Source of the DNA: Macrostomum hystrix
Lineage: Eukaryota > Platyhelminthes > Macrostomidae
Assembly: GCA_950097015.1 (NCBI GenBank)
Contig: CATNEN010000038.1
Coordinates: 4,633,001 to 4,697,000, forward strand
Direction: 5' to 3'
DNA: 64,000 bases
Shown here piece by piece: positions 1 to 10,309 of the stretch. The notes under the pieces are model-generated. The model had not been told where the DNA came from. It saw only the letters and a list, made by a program, of their open reading frames with translations, and made no database searches. Position 1 is the stretch's first letter. Each line of letters begins with the position of its first letter. Position numbers and translations under genes: made by a program.

Positions 1-245
1 CGATTCTGGTTAATGCTCCTGCTGCGATTCTGGTTAATGCACCTGCTGCGATTCTGGTTAATGCTCCTGCTGCGATTCTGGTTAATGCTCCTGCTGCGAT
101 TCTGGTTAATTATTCTGCTGGGATTCTGGTTAATGCTCCTGCTGCGATTCTGGTTAATGCTCCTGCTGCGATTCTGGTTAATGTTTCTGCTACGATTCCA
201 ACTTATTTTTCTGCTGCTATTCTTGCTAACACTCCTGATGCGATT
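1..245. repeat. 24-bp tandem array
   Basis: About ten copies of a 24-bp unit with core CGATTCTGGTTAATGCTCCT, decaying towards 245. Its period is a multiple of three, so it gives an open frame of Leu/Phe-rich peptide repeats that is not a gene. It probably lies in the next intron of the receptor-like gene whose 5' exons are at 344-1711 on the minus strand. Confidence 0.93.
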
Positions 246-343
246 CTAAAAAATGTACCTTAAAGATGGATAAAAATTTTCAATGCAGAGACATTAAAAG
301 CACATATTTTCATTTCTTGCACAGCTACTCTTAGAATGCTAAC

Positions 344-1711
344 TCTGAAGCCGGTCGAATAGAATGGCCACCTCGCTGGCCGCCGCCTCGGAGGTCGCCA
401 CTGCTGCAGCGGCTGCGACGAAGTCTTCTGAACTATGACTGCCGACTGCCACCAGATCTAGCGAATAGAGAGTTTTAGACAGTCATGACAGCATGTTAGA
501 CAGTAATGACAGCATGTTAGACAGTCATGACAGCATGTTAGACAGTCATGACAGCATGTTAGACAGTCATGACAGCATATTAGACAGTCATGGCAGCATG
601 TCAAACAGTCATGGCAGCATGTTAGACAGCCATGACAGCATGTTAGACAGTCATGACAGCATGTTAGACAGTCATGACAGCATGTTAGACAGTCATGACA
701 GCATGTTAGACAGTCATGACAGCATGTTAGACAGTCATGACAGAATGTTTCAAAGCGCTACCTTTAACCAGCTGACCATGCTCGCACAGCTCGGAAGGCA
801 GGGCAATCAGCGGCAGCTTCAAGGAGCTGCTGAAGGAGCCCAGCTGGTCCAGGAATGCGCAGCCGCCAAGTGCAATGAGACCCGACAGTCCGACCTGACT
901 GCACACTGAGAATTAGTTTAGTGACGGCTGAATCATTGCATAATCCCCTTAACAAAAATCTGACTTTCAAGGAATCCCTATTCTACAGAATCCCAATCCT
1001 ACGTAATGATAATTCTTCGGAATCTTAATCCTAAGAAGTCTCAATCCTACAGAATCCCAATCCTACGGAATCACAATCCTACAGAATCCCAATTCTAAAG
1101 AATCCCGATTCTACTGATCCCGATTCCACTGAATCCCGATTCCACTGAATCCCGATTCTACTGGAATCCCGATTCTACTGAATCCCGATTCCACTGAATC
1201 CAGATTCTACTGAATCCTGATTCTACTGAATCCCGATTCCACTGAATCCCGATTCCACTGAATCCCGATTCTACTGAATCCCGATTCTACTGAATCCCGA
1301 TTCTACTGAATCCCGATTCTACTGGAATCCCGATTCTACTGGAATCCCGATTCTACTGAATCCAATCCAACAGAATCCCAATCCAACAGAATCCCAATCC
1401 AACAGAATCCCAATCCAACAGAATCAACCAATCAGTGACTGTGATCATGTAAGCTTACAGTCCTTGACAGCATGCTGTGTGGCGCAGATGCCATTGTGTG
1501 GGCTGACCCAGACGTACTCAAGTTTGTGTCCCAGCAGTAGTCGCCAGTTTGAGTTGATTCTCCTATCGAAAGCGCTGTCAACCAGAGTCCTGTTAATCAG
1601 TTTCGGTTTCTCGATTACAATGCCGATTTTCAAATTCAGCGCATTATAAACTGCCAATATAGTGCTCATAATCAATAGGACACAAGTAAACACGTTGTTT
1701 ACGGTCGCCAT
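344..1711 (-). CDS. ANF-receptor-type ligand-binding domain protein, 5' exons only
   Basis: Three minus-strand exons, 1711-1459, 905-762 and 457-344 (the last boundary is tentative), join in frame through GT-AG junctions (donors GTAAGC and GTAGCG; acceptors CTCAG and GCTAG). The first exon starts with Met and a hydrophobic signal-peptide-like stretch (residues 8-25), then KIGIVIEKP and a segment of the form A-F-D-x-R-I-N-x-N-W-x-L-L-x-G-H-x-L. The second exon continues with LIALGGCAFLDQL and LKLPLIALPS, and the third ends SEVAILFDRLQ. This order fits the first lobe of the periplasmic-binding-protein-like extracellular domain of receptor guanylate cyclases, natriuretic peptide receptors and related class C receptors. 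An extracellular ligand-sensing role is inferred from family. If the third exon is not spliced at 344 it hits a stop after two codons, so the rest of the gene is probably off the left edge. The subfamily cannot be set without the transmembrane and catalytic parts. Confidence 0.6.
474..750. repeat. 21-bp tandem array in receptor-like gene intron
   Basis: About 13 copies of a 21-bp unit with core TTAGACAGTCATGACAGCAT. It fills the intron between the second and third exons of the minus-strand receptor-like gene. The 138-residue plus-strand frame that starts in it is a translation artefact continuing into the antisense of the real exon. Confidence 0.93.
1018..1425. repeat. 16-bp tandem array in receptor-like gene intron
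   Basis: About 25 copies of a 16-bp unit, mostly TGAATCCCGATTCTAC, with 17-bp variants carrying an extra G. It is flanked by degenerate relatives (GAATCCCAATCCTACA on the left, GAATCCCAATCCAACA on the right), so the array shows a gradient of sub-families. It fills the intron between exons one and two of the minus-strand receptor-like gene. Confidence 0.93.
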
Positions 1712-2110
1712 AGCAACTGGCTCAGATCAAGCAGATGTGTTAACGGATATTGATGCCTTCGTTAAGACTGCCCGAACTTTATAAGACCAATTCGGGCTGT
1801 GATTGGACACTTTGGTAATCCCTTGTGGGAATTGGCTTAATGGACTAGTTTAACTTCGGCTTGCCATCGGGTTTGGCTCCAAAATTGTGCTCAAATTTCT
1901 TTTGAATACTTATTAACGGAGTTGCCTCATCAAGCTAAGCTACTGAGATTTTTTGTAACATCTCCTCCAAGAAATAAATAACTCCGATTGGAAATTCGAG
2001 GATCCGCCTACGCAAATACAACTGACCAAGAAATGCTCCCAACTGCTATATTAACACTGGAGAATACCTAATATATCTCTCGGTTCTCATCTCTTCCCTG
2101 ACTAATTTCT
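1712..2110. other. 5' flank of receptor-like gene, no further gene seen
   Basis: About 400 bases of unique sequence between the minus-strand start codon at 1711 and the large 16-bp array. It presumably holds the 5' UTR and promoter of the receptor-like gene. I see no clear TATA box or other defined element and no coding exon. Confidence 0.4.
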
Positions 2111-2114
2111 TCCC

Positions 2115-5100
2115 AGCTTCATCTCTCCCGTGTGTTCCCTGTCTTATCTCTCCCCTGTCTCGTCTCTCCCCTGTCTCGTCTCTCCCCTGTCTCGTCTCTC
2201 CCCTGTCTCATCTCTCCCCTGTCTCATCTCTCCCCTGTCTTATCTCCCCCCTGTCTTATCTCCCCCTGTCTTATCTCTCCCCTGTCTCATCTCTCCCCTG
2301 TCTCGTATCTCCCCTGTCTCGTCTCTCCCCTGTCTCGTCTCTCCCCTGTCTTATCTCTCCCCTGTCTCATCTCTCCCCTGTCTCATCTCTCCCCTGTCTC
2401 GTCTCTCCCCTGTCTCCTGTCTTATCTCTCCCCTGTCTCATCTCTCCCCTGTCTCATATCTCCCCTGTCTTATCTCTCCCCTGTCTTATCTCTCCCCTGT
2501 CTCATCTCTCCCCTATCTCATCTCTCCCCTGTCTCCTGTCTCATCTCTCCCCTGTCTCCTGTCTTATCTCTCCGCTGTCTTATCTCTCCCCTGTCTTATC
2601 TCTCCCCTGTCTCCTGTCTTATCTCTCCCCTGTCTCCTGTCTTATCTCTCCCCTGTCTCATCTCTCCCCTGTCTCATATCTCCCCAGTCTTATCTCTCCC
2701 CTGTCTCATCTCTCCCCTATCTCATCTCTCCCCTGTCTCCTGTCTTAACTCTCCCCTGTCTCCTGTCTTATCTCTCCCCTGTCTCATCTCTCCCCTGTCT
2801 CATCTCTCCCCTGTCTCGTCTCTCCCCTGTCTCCTGTCTTATCTCTCCCCTGTCTCATCTCTCCCCTGTCTCATATCTCCCCTGTCTTATCTCTCCCCTG
2901 TCTTATCTCTCCCCTGTCTCATCTCTCCCCTATCTCATCTCTCCCCTGTCTCCTGTCTCATCTCTCCCCTGTCTCCTGTCTTATCTCTCCGCTGTCTTAT
3001 CTCTCCCCTGTCTTATCTCTCCCCTGTCTCCTGTCTTATCTCTCCCCTGTCTCCTGTCTTATCTCTCCCCTGTCTCATCTCTCCCCTGTCTCATATCTCC
3101 CCAGTCTTATCTCTCCCCTGTCTCATCTCTCCCCTATCTCATCTCTCCCCTGTCTCCTGTCTTAACTCTCCCCTGTCTCCTGTCTTATCTCTCCCCTGTC
3201 TTATCTCTCCCCTATCTCATCTCTCCCCTGTCTCATATCTCCCCAGTCTTATCTCTCCCCTGTCTCATCTCTCCCCTATCTCATCTCTCCCCTGTCTCCT
3301 GTCTTAACTCTCCCCTGTCTCATATCTCCCCTGTCTTATCTCTCCCCTATCTCATCTCTCCCCTGTCTCATATCTCCCCTGTCTTATCTCTCCCCTGTCT
3401 TATCTCTCCCCTGTCTCATCTCTCCCCTATCTCATCTCTCCCCTGTCTCCTGTCTTAACTCTCCCCTGTCTCCTGTCTTATCTCTCCCCTGTCTTATCTC
3501 TCCCCTGTCTCATCTCTCCCCTGTCTCATATCTCCCCAGTCTTATCTCTCCCCTGTCTCATCTCTCCCCTATCTCATCTCTCCCCTGTCTCCTGTCTTAA
3601 CTCTCCCCTGTCTCCTGTCTCATCTCTCCCCTATCTCATCTCTCCCCTGTCTCCTGTCTTAACTCTCCCCTGTCTCCTGTCTTATCTCTCCCCTGTCTTA
3701 TCTCTCCCCTGTCTCATCTCTCCCCAGTCTTATCTCTCCCCTGTCTCATCTCTCCCCTATCTCATCTCTCCCCTGTCTCCTGTCTTAACTCTCCCCTGTC
3801 TCCTGTCTTATCTCTCCCCTGTCTTATCTCTCCCCTATCTCATCTCTCCCCTGTCTCCTGTCTTATCTCTTCCCTGTCTCATCTCTCCCCTGTCTTATCT
3901 CTCCCCTGTCTCATCTCTCCCCTATCTCATCTCTCCCCTGTCTCCTGTCTTATCTCTTCCCTGTCTCATCTCTCCCCTGTCTCATCTCTCCCTTGTCTTA
4001 TCTCTCCCCTGTCTCCTGTCTCATCTCTTCCCTGTCTTATCTCTCCCCTGTCTCATCTCTCCCTTGTCTTATCTCTCCCCTGTCTCCTGTCTCATCTCTT
4101 CCCTGTCTCATCTCTCCCCTGTCTCATCTCTCCCCTGTCTCATCTCTCCCCTGTCTCATCTCTCCCCTGTCTCATCTCTCCCCTGTCTCGTCTCTCCCGT
4201 GTCTTATCTCCCCCGTGTCTTATCTCTCCCCTATCTCATCTCTCCTCCATCTTATCTCTCCCATGTGTTCTGGTTTCTGTTTTTGCCTGGCCCACGTGGT
4301 GAATAAAACTCTTATGAAGGCAAGAAAAAAAGTCTTATCTCTCCCCTGTCCCCTGTCTCATATCTCCCCTGTCTTATCTCTCCCCTATCTCATCTCTCCC
4401 CTGTCTCCTGTCTCATCTCTCCCCTGTCTCCTGTCTTATCTCTCCCCTGTCTTATCTCTCCCCTGTCTCCTGTCTTATCTCTCCCCTGTCTCATCTCTCC
4501 CCTGTCTCATATCTCCCCTGTCTTATCTCTCCCCTGTCTTATCTCTCCCCTATCTCATCTCTCCCCTGTCTCCTGTCTTAACTCTCCCCTGTCTCCTGTC
4601 TTATCTCTCCCCTGTCTTATCTCTCCCCTGTCTTATCTCTCCCCTGTCTCATCTCTCCCCTATCTCATCTCTCCCCTGTCTCCTGTCTTATCTCTCCCCT
4701 GTCTCCTGTCTTATCTCTCCCCTGTCTTATCTCTCCCCTGTCTCATCTCTCCCCTGTCTTATCTCTCCCCTGTCTCATCTCTCCCCTATCTCATCTCTCC
4801 CCTGTCTCCTGTCTCATTTCTCCCCTGTCTCCTGTCTCATCTCTCCCTGTCTTATCTCTCCCCTGTCTCATCTCTCCCTGTCTTATCTCTCCCCTGTCTT
4901 ATCTCTCCCTGTCTTATCTCTCCCTTGTCTTATCTCTCCCTTGTCTTATCTCTCCCCTGTCTCCTGTCTCATCTCTTCCCTGTCTTATCTCTCCCCTGTC
5001 TCATCTCTCCCTGTCTTATCTCTCCCCTGTCTCATCTCTCCCTGTCTTATCTCTCCCCTGTCTTATCTCTCCCTGTCTTATCTCTCCCTGTCTTATCTCT

Positions 5101-6530
5101 CCCCTGTCTCATCTCTCCCTTGTCTTATCTCTCCCCTGTCTCCTGTCTCATCTCTTCCCTGTCTTATCTCTCCCCTGTCTCATCTCTCCCTGTCTTATCT
5201 CTCCCCTGTCTCATCTCTCCCTGTCTTATCTCTCCCCTGTCTTATCTCTCCCTGTCTTATCTCTCCCTGTCTTATCTCTCCCTGTCTTATCTCTCCCCTG
5301 TCTCATCTCTCCCTTGTCTTATCTCTCCCCTGTCTCCTGTCTCATCTCTTCCCTGTCTTATCTCTCCCCTGTCTCATCTCTCCCTTGTCTTATCTCTCCC
5401 CTGTCTCCTGTCTCATCTCTTCCCTGTCTTATCTCTCCCCTGTCTCATCTCTCCCTGTCTTATATCTCCCCTGTCTCATCTCTCCCTGTCTTATCTCTCC
5501 CCTGTCTTATCTCTCCCCTGTCTCATCTCTCCCTTGTCTTATCTCTCCCCTGTCTCCTGTCTCATCTCTTCCCTATCTTATCTCTCCCCTGTCTCATCTC
5601 TCCCTGTCTTATCTCTCCCCTGTCTCATCTCTCCCTTGTCTTATCTCTCCCCTGTCTCCTGTCTCATCTCTTCCCTGTCTTATCTCTCCCCTGTCTCATC
5701 TCTCCCTGTCTTATCTCTCCCCTGTCTTATCTCTCCCTGTCTTATCTCTCCCTGTCTTATCTCTCTCTTGTCTTATCTCTCCCTGTCTTATCTCTCCCCT
5801 GTCTCATCTCTCCCTTGTCTTATCTCTCCCCTGTCTCCTGTCTCATCTCTTCCCTGTCTTATCTCTCCCCTGTCTCATCTCTCCCTGTCTTATCTCTCCC
5901 CTGTCTTATCTCTCCCTGTCTTATCTCTCCCCTGTCTTATCTCTCCCTGTCTTATCTCTCCCCTGTCTCATCTCTCCCTTGTCTTATCTCTCCCCTGTCT
6001 CCTGTCTCATCTCTTCCCTGTCTTATCTCTCCCCTGTCTCATCTCTCCCTGTCTTATTTCTCCCCTGTCTTATCTCTCCCTGTCTTATCTCTCCCCTGTC
6101 TCATCTCTCCCCTGTCTCGTCTCTCCCGTGTCTTATCTCTCCCCTGTCTTATCTCTCCCCTGTCTTATCTCTCCCCTGTCTCATCTCTCCCCTGTCTTAT
6201 CTCTCCCCTGTCTTATCTCTCCCCTGTCTCATCTCTCCCTGTCTCATCTCTCCTGTCTTATCTCTCCCCTGTCTCATCTCTCCCCTGTCTCATCTCTCCC
6301 CTGTCTTATCTCTCCCCTGTCTCATCTCTCCCCTGTCTCATCTCTCCCTTGTCTTATCTCTCCCCTGTCTCTTGTCTCATCTCTTCCCTGTCTTATCTCT
6401 CCCCTGTCTCATCTCTCCCCTGTCTCATCTCTCCCCTGTCTCATCTCTCCCCTGTCTCGTCTCTCCCGTGTCTTATCTCCCCCGTGTCTTATCTCTCCTC
6501 TATCTCATGTCTCCTCCATCTTATCTCTCC
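2115..6530. repeat. 4.4-kb array of a 16-bp pyrimidine-rich unit
   Basis: Several hundred units around TCTCCCCTGTCTCATC or TCTCCCCTGTCTTATC. Because 16 is not a multiple of three and the unit has no stop on the plus strand, all three plus frames give the same 16-residue Ser/Leu/Pro-rich peptide repeat, producing spurious frames of up to 860 residues. Shortened units (CTGTCTCCTGTC) punctuate it. There is higher-order structure: variant markers TCCGCTG (2571 and 2988) and TCCCCAG (2681 and 3098) both recur at an offset of exactly 417 bp. A non-repetitive island lies at about 4257-4335. The plus strand is almost pure pyrimidine. Confidence 0.95.
4257..4335. other. Unique island inside the 16-bp array, copy of the array's right flank
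   Basis: A short non-repetitive stretch with an AATAAA and an A-rich end interrupts the array. The same sequence forms the real right end of the array at about 6526-6600, 2,269 bp away, with a few substitutions (for example CCCACGTGG against CCCGCGTGG). The diverged units just before it (from about 4190 and 6455) are duplicated as well. The right flank was therefore copied into the array, with array sequence resuming after it. Confidence 0.85.
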
Positions 6531-6599
6531 CATGTGTTCTGGTTTCTGTTTTTGCCTGGCCCGCGTGGTGAATAAAACTCTTATGAAGGCAAGAAAAAA

Positions 6600-7045
6600 G
6601 TCCTGCAAATATCACTTCTATTCTCTTCTACTGGCGAAACATTTGTGTTATAAATAAATACATCAAATATATCAAATATATTTCAATAAACTTTTCTCCC
6701 AGTGTGACATTACATTTTTTGCTGACGTCAGTCTGATCGTCAGTCCATCGTTTGACGAAGCTAAAAACGATGCACTTTAAACCATCCAAACTTTGTGCAA
6801 GCAAGCTTTCAGCTTTCTCAGCTTTGAAGTCTGAAAAAAATTGAATATAAGAGGTCAAGAAATATTTGCCATTCATTTACATTCCTGCACTACAGCAAGA
6901 AGAGGTGAACTTGACTGTGAACCCGGAACTTTTGAGCTAATATTTAGCATTGCTGAGAGCTGGAGTCAACATCTGACTGTCAAGAGCATGAGATTCGCAG
7001 GCAACATGAATATTGACTTCCTCCTTGGCCATTCATTCCTACCAT
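6600..7045. other. AT-rich unique stretch, no gene recognised
   Basis: Unique sequence between two pyrimidine-rich arrays. Short open frames on both strands (up to 82 codons) have no recognisable domain and no phase-compatible splice partners that I can find. I see nothing else in it. Confidence 0.4.
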
Positions 7046-7560
7046 GATTCTGCCTCCGTCTTCCAGCCCTTCAGTCTTTCCCCCATTTCTCCCTTCACTC
7101 CTTCCTCCCTTCCTACCTTCACTCCTTCCTCCCTTCCTCCTTTCCTCCCTTCCTACCTTCACTCCTTCCTCCCTTCTCCCTTCACTCCTTTCCTCCCTTC
7201 TCCCTTCACTCCTTTCCTCCCTTCTCCCTTCACCCCTTCCTCCCTTCCTACCTTCACTCCTTCCTCCCTTCCTCCCTTACTCCCTTCCTACCTTCCTCCC
7301 TTCACTCCTTCCTCCCTTCACTCCTTCCTCCCTTCCTCCCTTCACTCCTTCCTCCCTTCACTCCTTCCTCCCTTCTCCCTTCACTCCTTCCTCCCTTCAC
7401 TCCTTCCTCCCTTCTCCCTTCACTCCTTCCTCCCTTCCTACCTTCTCTTTTACCTCCCTTCCTCCCTTACTCCCTTCCTACCTTCCTCCCTTCCTCCCTT
7501 CCTCCCTTCACCCCTTCACTCTCTTCCTCCCTTCACCATTCGCTTTCTTTATTCCCTGCC
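7045..7560. repeat. Pyrimidine array of CTTCCTCCCTTCACTC-like units
   Basis: Irregular tandem repeat of 4-, 12- and 16-base blocks (CTCC, CTTC, CACTCCTT), about 500 bases, almost all C and T on the plus strand. The two overlapping open frames of 190 and 203 codons are repeat translations. Mirror-symmetric polypyrimidine runs of this kind can adopt triplex (H-DNA) structures; that is inference. Confidence 0.9.
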
Positions 7561-7564
7561 GGGT

Positions 7565-10130
7565 CACTCCTTTCGCTCCCTTTAATTTAGTACGTCTTTT
7601 CATTATCTTTCTTCTATCCTCTTTTTGTCTTCTAGCATGCAAAGAAATAAAGTAATTTGCTTTAGACTGGTTACTTGCATCACCAAATGAACATGGAATT
7701 GAAAAAGTACAGAAATTATAGTTCCTTTGTAACAGCTATATATGGCCTGCTCCAACTTGCACAGTAAAGCAGAACACACATGATACTATAAAGTAAACAG
7801 AAAAGTTTTATAGTCTAAATATTGGTAGAGCAGACAGAGCAGAAAACAATTTTTGCATTTCGTTTCATCTTACAAAGTACTGCGCGATTCTATATATTCA
7901 TATTCCGCCAATTTTTTATCTAGAATTTCAACGATTGCAAACACGATGTAAGTTTTATATGTACATGGCTTTTATTGTCGTGGCTTTACATGCGTTGTCA
8001 TAGATGTAGCAGTTTGATCGAGTAACAAGGCTAGAATGTCCAGAAACTATGGCCGCTTTTGTCACGAACCTTTAGTTGGCCCTCGAAAAGCCATAAATGC
8101 TAAAGATCATCTATAGCACGACAAGTCTACTGACACACGAAACATTGGCCCTTGTTGGCGACTTTATATAGACTCGTAAATCGAAGGAATTGAATCCTGA
8201 TTGTTGTCGAGAGCTAAACAAAAACAAAACAAAAGCTAATCAGACTGAGTGTGTCAAAAAAATGTAGAAAAATATAAGCTAAATGAATAAATAGAATAAA
8301 TGAACAATTACTCTTTACATTCCGGTCTTGAAATTGCGTAGTTTTGATATCGTATTTGTACCCGTATACGCACAAAGTTAACATCCGAACTTTCGCCTAT
8401 TTTATGTAGAATATTCATTTAATTAATGCTGATTGTTGTCTTGCTTCGCATGTATTATTGTAATTGGTTATGTAGTGGTTATGTCTAGTCTTTTTGTACC
8501 CCAAGTATAATATAAATATTCTCGATATCAGCAATTCATAAATACACCGTTATACCGCTACACCTCAACATACCGCAAAACCGTAACACCGCTATAAAAT
8601 ACACCGCTACAAAATATATTAAAAATGTACGCTTTAAGCGTAGGCTATTTTGTTTTTTATTTTCAACCAGATAAAACACGTCCTTAGTTGTTATTGTGGG
8701 CACGTTAAAAAAGCAGGACACGTAACATTTTGTTCTAATTAAGAAAACTCGGAAAACGATATGTGGTCCATTTATGTGATGCTGTGAATAGAGGGGTGTG
8801 TATAATCTATGGGTCTGGGCACACTGGGCTCACTGGGTTTAAAATAATAAAACAAAGTATATAAGTTCGAAAAATTACTAAAGCTTATTCTGATATCGCT
8901 AACCTTGCGCTATTTTTTGCTGACACTTGATTTTGGCGTATTTTTATTTTTTTAGCGTGTCAAAAGCTAAAGCTGAAACTATGAGGCCGCCATAGCATGT
9001 AAAATTTACAACTATTAAATTATGGTTTTCATTTTTTTTCATTCATTTTTTGTACACTAGGCATTTAAATTTTTTTATTAAAACATTTGTTTCGAAATGT
9101 AACTTGTACGTTTTCAATGTTTTTGTCTTAAAGTTTTTTACACACTTAGCATTTCAGCATACTTTATTTAAATTGTGCGGATATTGATACATTTTTTTGT
9201 AGTTCTACGGTTTTGTTTTTTTTGTTTTTTTTCTAACCAGTCGGCAAATATTTTCCTATTTGCTGGGCTCCGCAAATTAGTTTTAACTTTCTAGTCAGCT
9301 CTATATGTGTTCCACAGCGTATGTATTATCCTTACTTTTGTTGGTAAATATACGTAATTGGCAGCTTGTTGACACGGATTTTTTTTCCATGCCTTCTTCT
9401 TTAACAGAAACTATTAGAAACAAAAATCATTACAAAGTAAATCATTTTTATAATTTACCAGCAAACAAGTTGAGTAATTACTACAGCTTTCTCGTTGCTT
9501 TTCGAGAAAAAGTAAAGCTTTCAGTTGAAAGCAAATATTTTATCGAAAGGAAGTTGAAAATCGTTGTTAAAACATTTTAGTTATCAAGTAAAGACGTAGC
9601 AATTTTAAATAAACGTTTCTGAAAATAAAAAAAATATTTTTCTATTTTCCTCTTCTTGCATTAAACGCTGATGAAGGTAAAGAAATGTATTTTTTGTTAT
9701 AATGTTTCAAACCCAGCACGGTCCCAGTGTGCCCAATGCGAGCCCATGTTTTATACACCCCCCGGAATAGAGCAAACAATTCATGTACAGATTTTTAACA
9801 TATTATAGTTAAAGACTGTCCCAGACATACTCTCCTGCGTTGCATTTTTTACATTTGATTTGGCGCAAAGTTTGTTCTTGTACAGTTCCAATTTCAGGTT
9901 TTAAATTTGCATGATTAGGCCCCTACAATTTATTTATTTTCATTTCATTGGTTTTCTATATTAATATACTTGTAGTACAAAGCACCATGTTCATATGCAT
10001 GACAGGATATAAATGCCTAGCCGATATACATTGCAGACCAAGTTAACCCAACTAAGATGTGAAGCATTGCTTGATGCTGGTATGGGCCTGGTTAGACAAT
10101 TTGGACAATTGGCCAAAGCTTTGCTAAGCC
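7565..10130. other. AT-rich intergenic region
   Basis: About 2.6 kb of AT-rich unique sequence with many homopolymer T runs. Open frames (for example 91 codons at 9305-9580 plus, 61 codons at 8536-8721 minus) have AT-driven composition and no recognisable motif. No tRNA or rRNA gene was seen. Confidence 0.45.
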
Positions 10131-10170
10131 TTGCTATATGTAGGCCTATCTGACTATAGTATCATACATG

Positions 10171-10303
10171 CGCAACACCCTGGCCCTCGTTTCACCCGGC
10201 TGGTTCGGCTGGGTCGGCGGGTGTTGCGGTACCGGATAAAACGCGGAAACGGAAACGCAACACCCGGCCAACCCAGCCGAACCAGCCGGGTGAAACGAGG
10301 GCC
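10171..10303. repeat. GC-rich fold-back (inverted repeat)
   Basis: Left arm 10182-10228 and right arm 10256-10303 are reverse complements. The outer 33 bases match perfectly, then there is one mismatch and one single-base indel, then 11 perfect bases, around a spacer of 27 bases. A third partial copy of the inner arm end (CGCAACACCC, 10171-10180) sits just outside the left arm. The element is GC-rich in an AT-rich setting. It could be a small non-autonomous fold-back transposon or a structured RNA; I find no convincing target-site duplication. Confidence 0.85.
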
Positions 10304-10309
10304 AAGCAA

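Noticed and set aside
2130-6657. Long plus-strand open frames of 391-860 codons
   Set aside because: Translation of the 16-bp array; every plus frame gives the same Ser/Leu/Pro repeat because the period is coprime with three. A 16-base unit without a stop on one strand is unremarkable (roughly a coin-flip by simple codon odds).
6628-6876. 82-codon minus-strand frame next to the 16-bp array
   Set aside because: No recognisable motif and no supporting splice context.
9305-9580. 91-codon plus-strand frame in AT-rich DNA
   Set aside because: Composition follows the AT-rich background; no domain, no splice partner.
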